Shown in pieces: positions 12,360-12,695 of a DNA stretch of 12,695 nucleotides (its first letter is position 1; every line of letters starts with the position of its first letter). Both the position numbers and the translations under genes were made by a program. A model generated the notes under the pieces. That model saw only the letters and a program-made list of their open reading frames with translations. It was not told where the DNA came from and did not search any database. The DNA lies in the NCBI GenBank assembly GCA_026985495.1, contig JALSQJ010000097.1, forward strand, positions 1-12,695. The letters run 5' to 3'. This DNA comes from Campylobacteraceae bacterium (GTDB lineage Bacteria; Campylobacterota; Campylobacteria; Campylobacterales; Sulfurovaceae).

Positions 12360-12695
12360 ATGTATAATCAACAGTATGTAACCATTACACATTATAAAGA
12401 GAGAGAGTTCTATTTTTTAAATCATGCAATTCAGACAAATGATGGATTTATTACTAAAGATATTGAGCAGTTTCATGAGAGTGAAAAAGATAAATTTATA
12501 GAGCGTATTCGAGAGCTACAGACTAAATATCCAAAGCATCATATTATATCGCTATCTCTTATGGCAACTCAAGTGGTTAAAGATAGAGAGGACCCAAATC
12601 AAGCGTGTGCTAGAATCTTTAAAGACAACTATGTTATTCAAGAGAAATTAGATATTGGTAATATCCCTGTAACACTCTATTTTTCGCCTTTTGCT
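12360..12695 (+). CDS. Unrecognised protein, 3'-truncated by the window
   Basis: An open frame of 112 codons running off the window, starting MYNQQYVTITHYKEREFYF. The start is supported by AGGAG at 12349-12353, six bases before the ATG, and it follows the recombinase stop by 33 bases, so it is probably in the same operon. There is no signal peptide or membrane segment in the visible part, which is charged and soluble-looking (for example HESEKDKFIERIRELQTKY). It contains short beta-like stretches (HHIISLSLMATQVV, NIPVTLYFSPF) suggestive of an alternating alpha/beta domain. I do not recognise the family. A link to the recombinase is only positional. Confidence 0.75.
   Translation, partial: MYNQQYVTITHYKEREFYFLNHAIQTNDGFITKDIEQFHESEKDKFIERIRELQTKYPKHHIISLSLMATQVVKDREDPNQACARIFKDNYVIQEKLDIGNIPVTLYFSPFA

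Noticed and set aside
1..12695. CRISPR arrays, insertion sequences, tRNA or rRNA genes
   Set aside because: No regularly spaced repeats, transposase-like proteins, or tRNA or rRNA-like sequences were seen on reading either strand.

Overview
This AT-rich window looks like chromosomal DNA from a member of the Campylobacterota (Epsilonproteobacteria), probably a Sulfurovum/Sulfurimonas-like autotroph. The grounds are the gene families: an HP0268-type small nuclease, followed by miaB and then a DUF374 acyltransferase, which is the order I recall from Helicobacter; a short NusA without C-terminal acidic repeats; a Campylobacterota-type AddB; and promoters dominated by an extended -10 box (TGnTATAAT) without a clear -35 box. 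This assignment is from memory of the families and no search was run.

Layout. 1-1231: 3' part of leuC (leucine synthesis), whose true start lies before the window. 1307-2272: an exported protein with a SPOR-like N-terminal domain, starting at TTG. 2436-2714: a small membrane protein of unknown function. 2724-5020 (minus): frdA-frdB, soluble fumarate reductase/succinate dehydrogenase subunits overlapping by 4 bases. 5021-5431: a 411-base gap holding a well-structured element (three nested or adjacent helices, a homopurine mirror repeat, and a promoter whose predicted start point is the first base of helix P1), then the addB promoter. 5432-7753: addB-like nuclease. 7757-8896 (minus): nusA, tail to tail with addB with only 3 bases between them. 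9124-11283: operon of HP0268-like nuclease, miaB and lpxJ-like acyltransferase. 11284-11492: AT-rich gap with a perfect 28-bp palindrome. 11493-12326: Xer-type tyrosine recombinase. 12360-end: start of an unrecognised gene in the same operon.

How it fits together. FrdA has Gln at the position that normally bears covalent FAD, and FrdB has an extra Cys that should make its third cluster [4Fe-4S]. Together these suggest a fumarate-reducing enzyme of the non-classical type, which would fit a reductive TCA cycle; no membrane anchor subunit is encoded here. The frdAB leader is the most promising undescribed element: a roughly 230-nt 5' leader (or separate small RNA) with a CU-rich loop that could pair with the frdA ribosome binding site. 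Two housekeeping genes (addB and the Xer recombinase) appear to be transcribed as leaderless mRNAs. I see no CRISPR array, insertion sequence, tRNA or rRNA gene.
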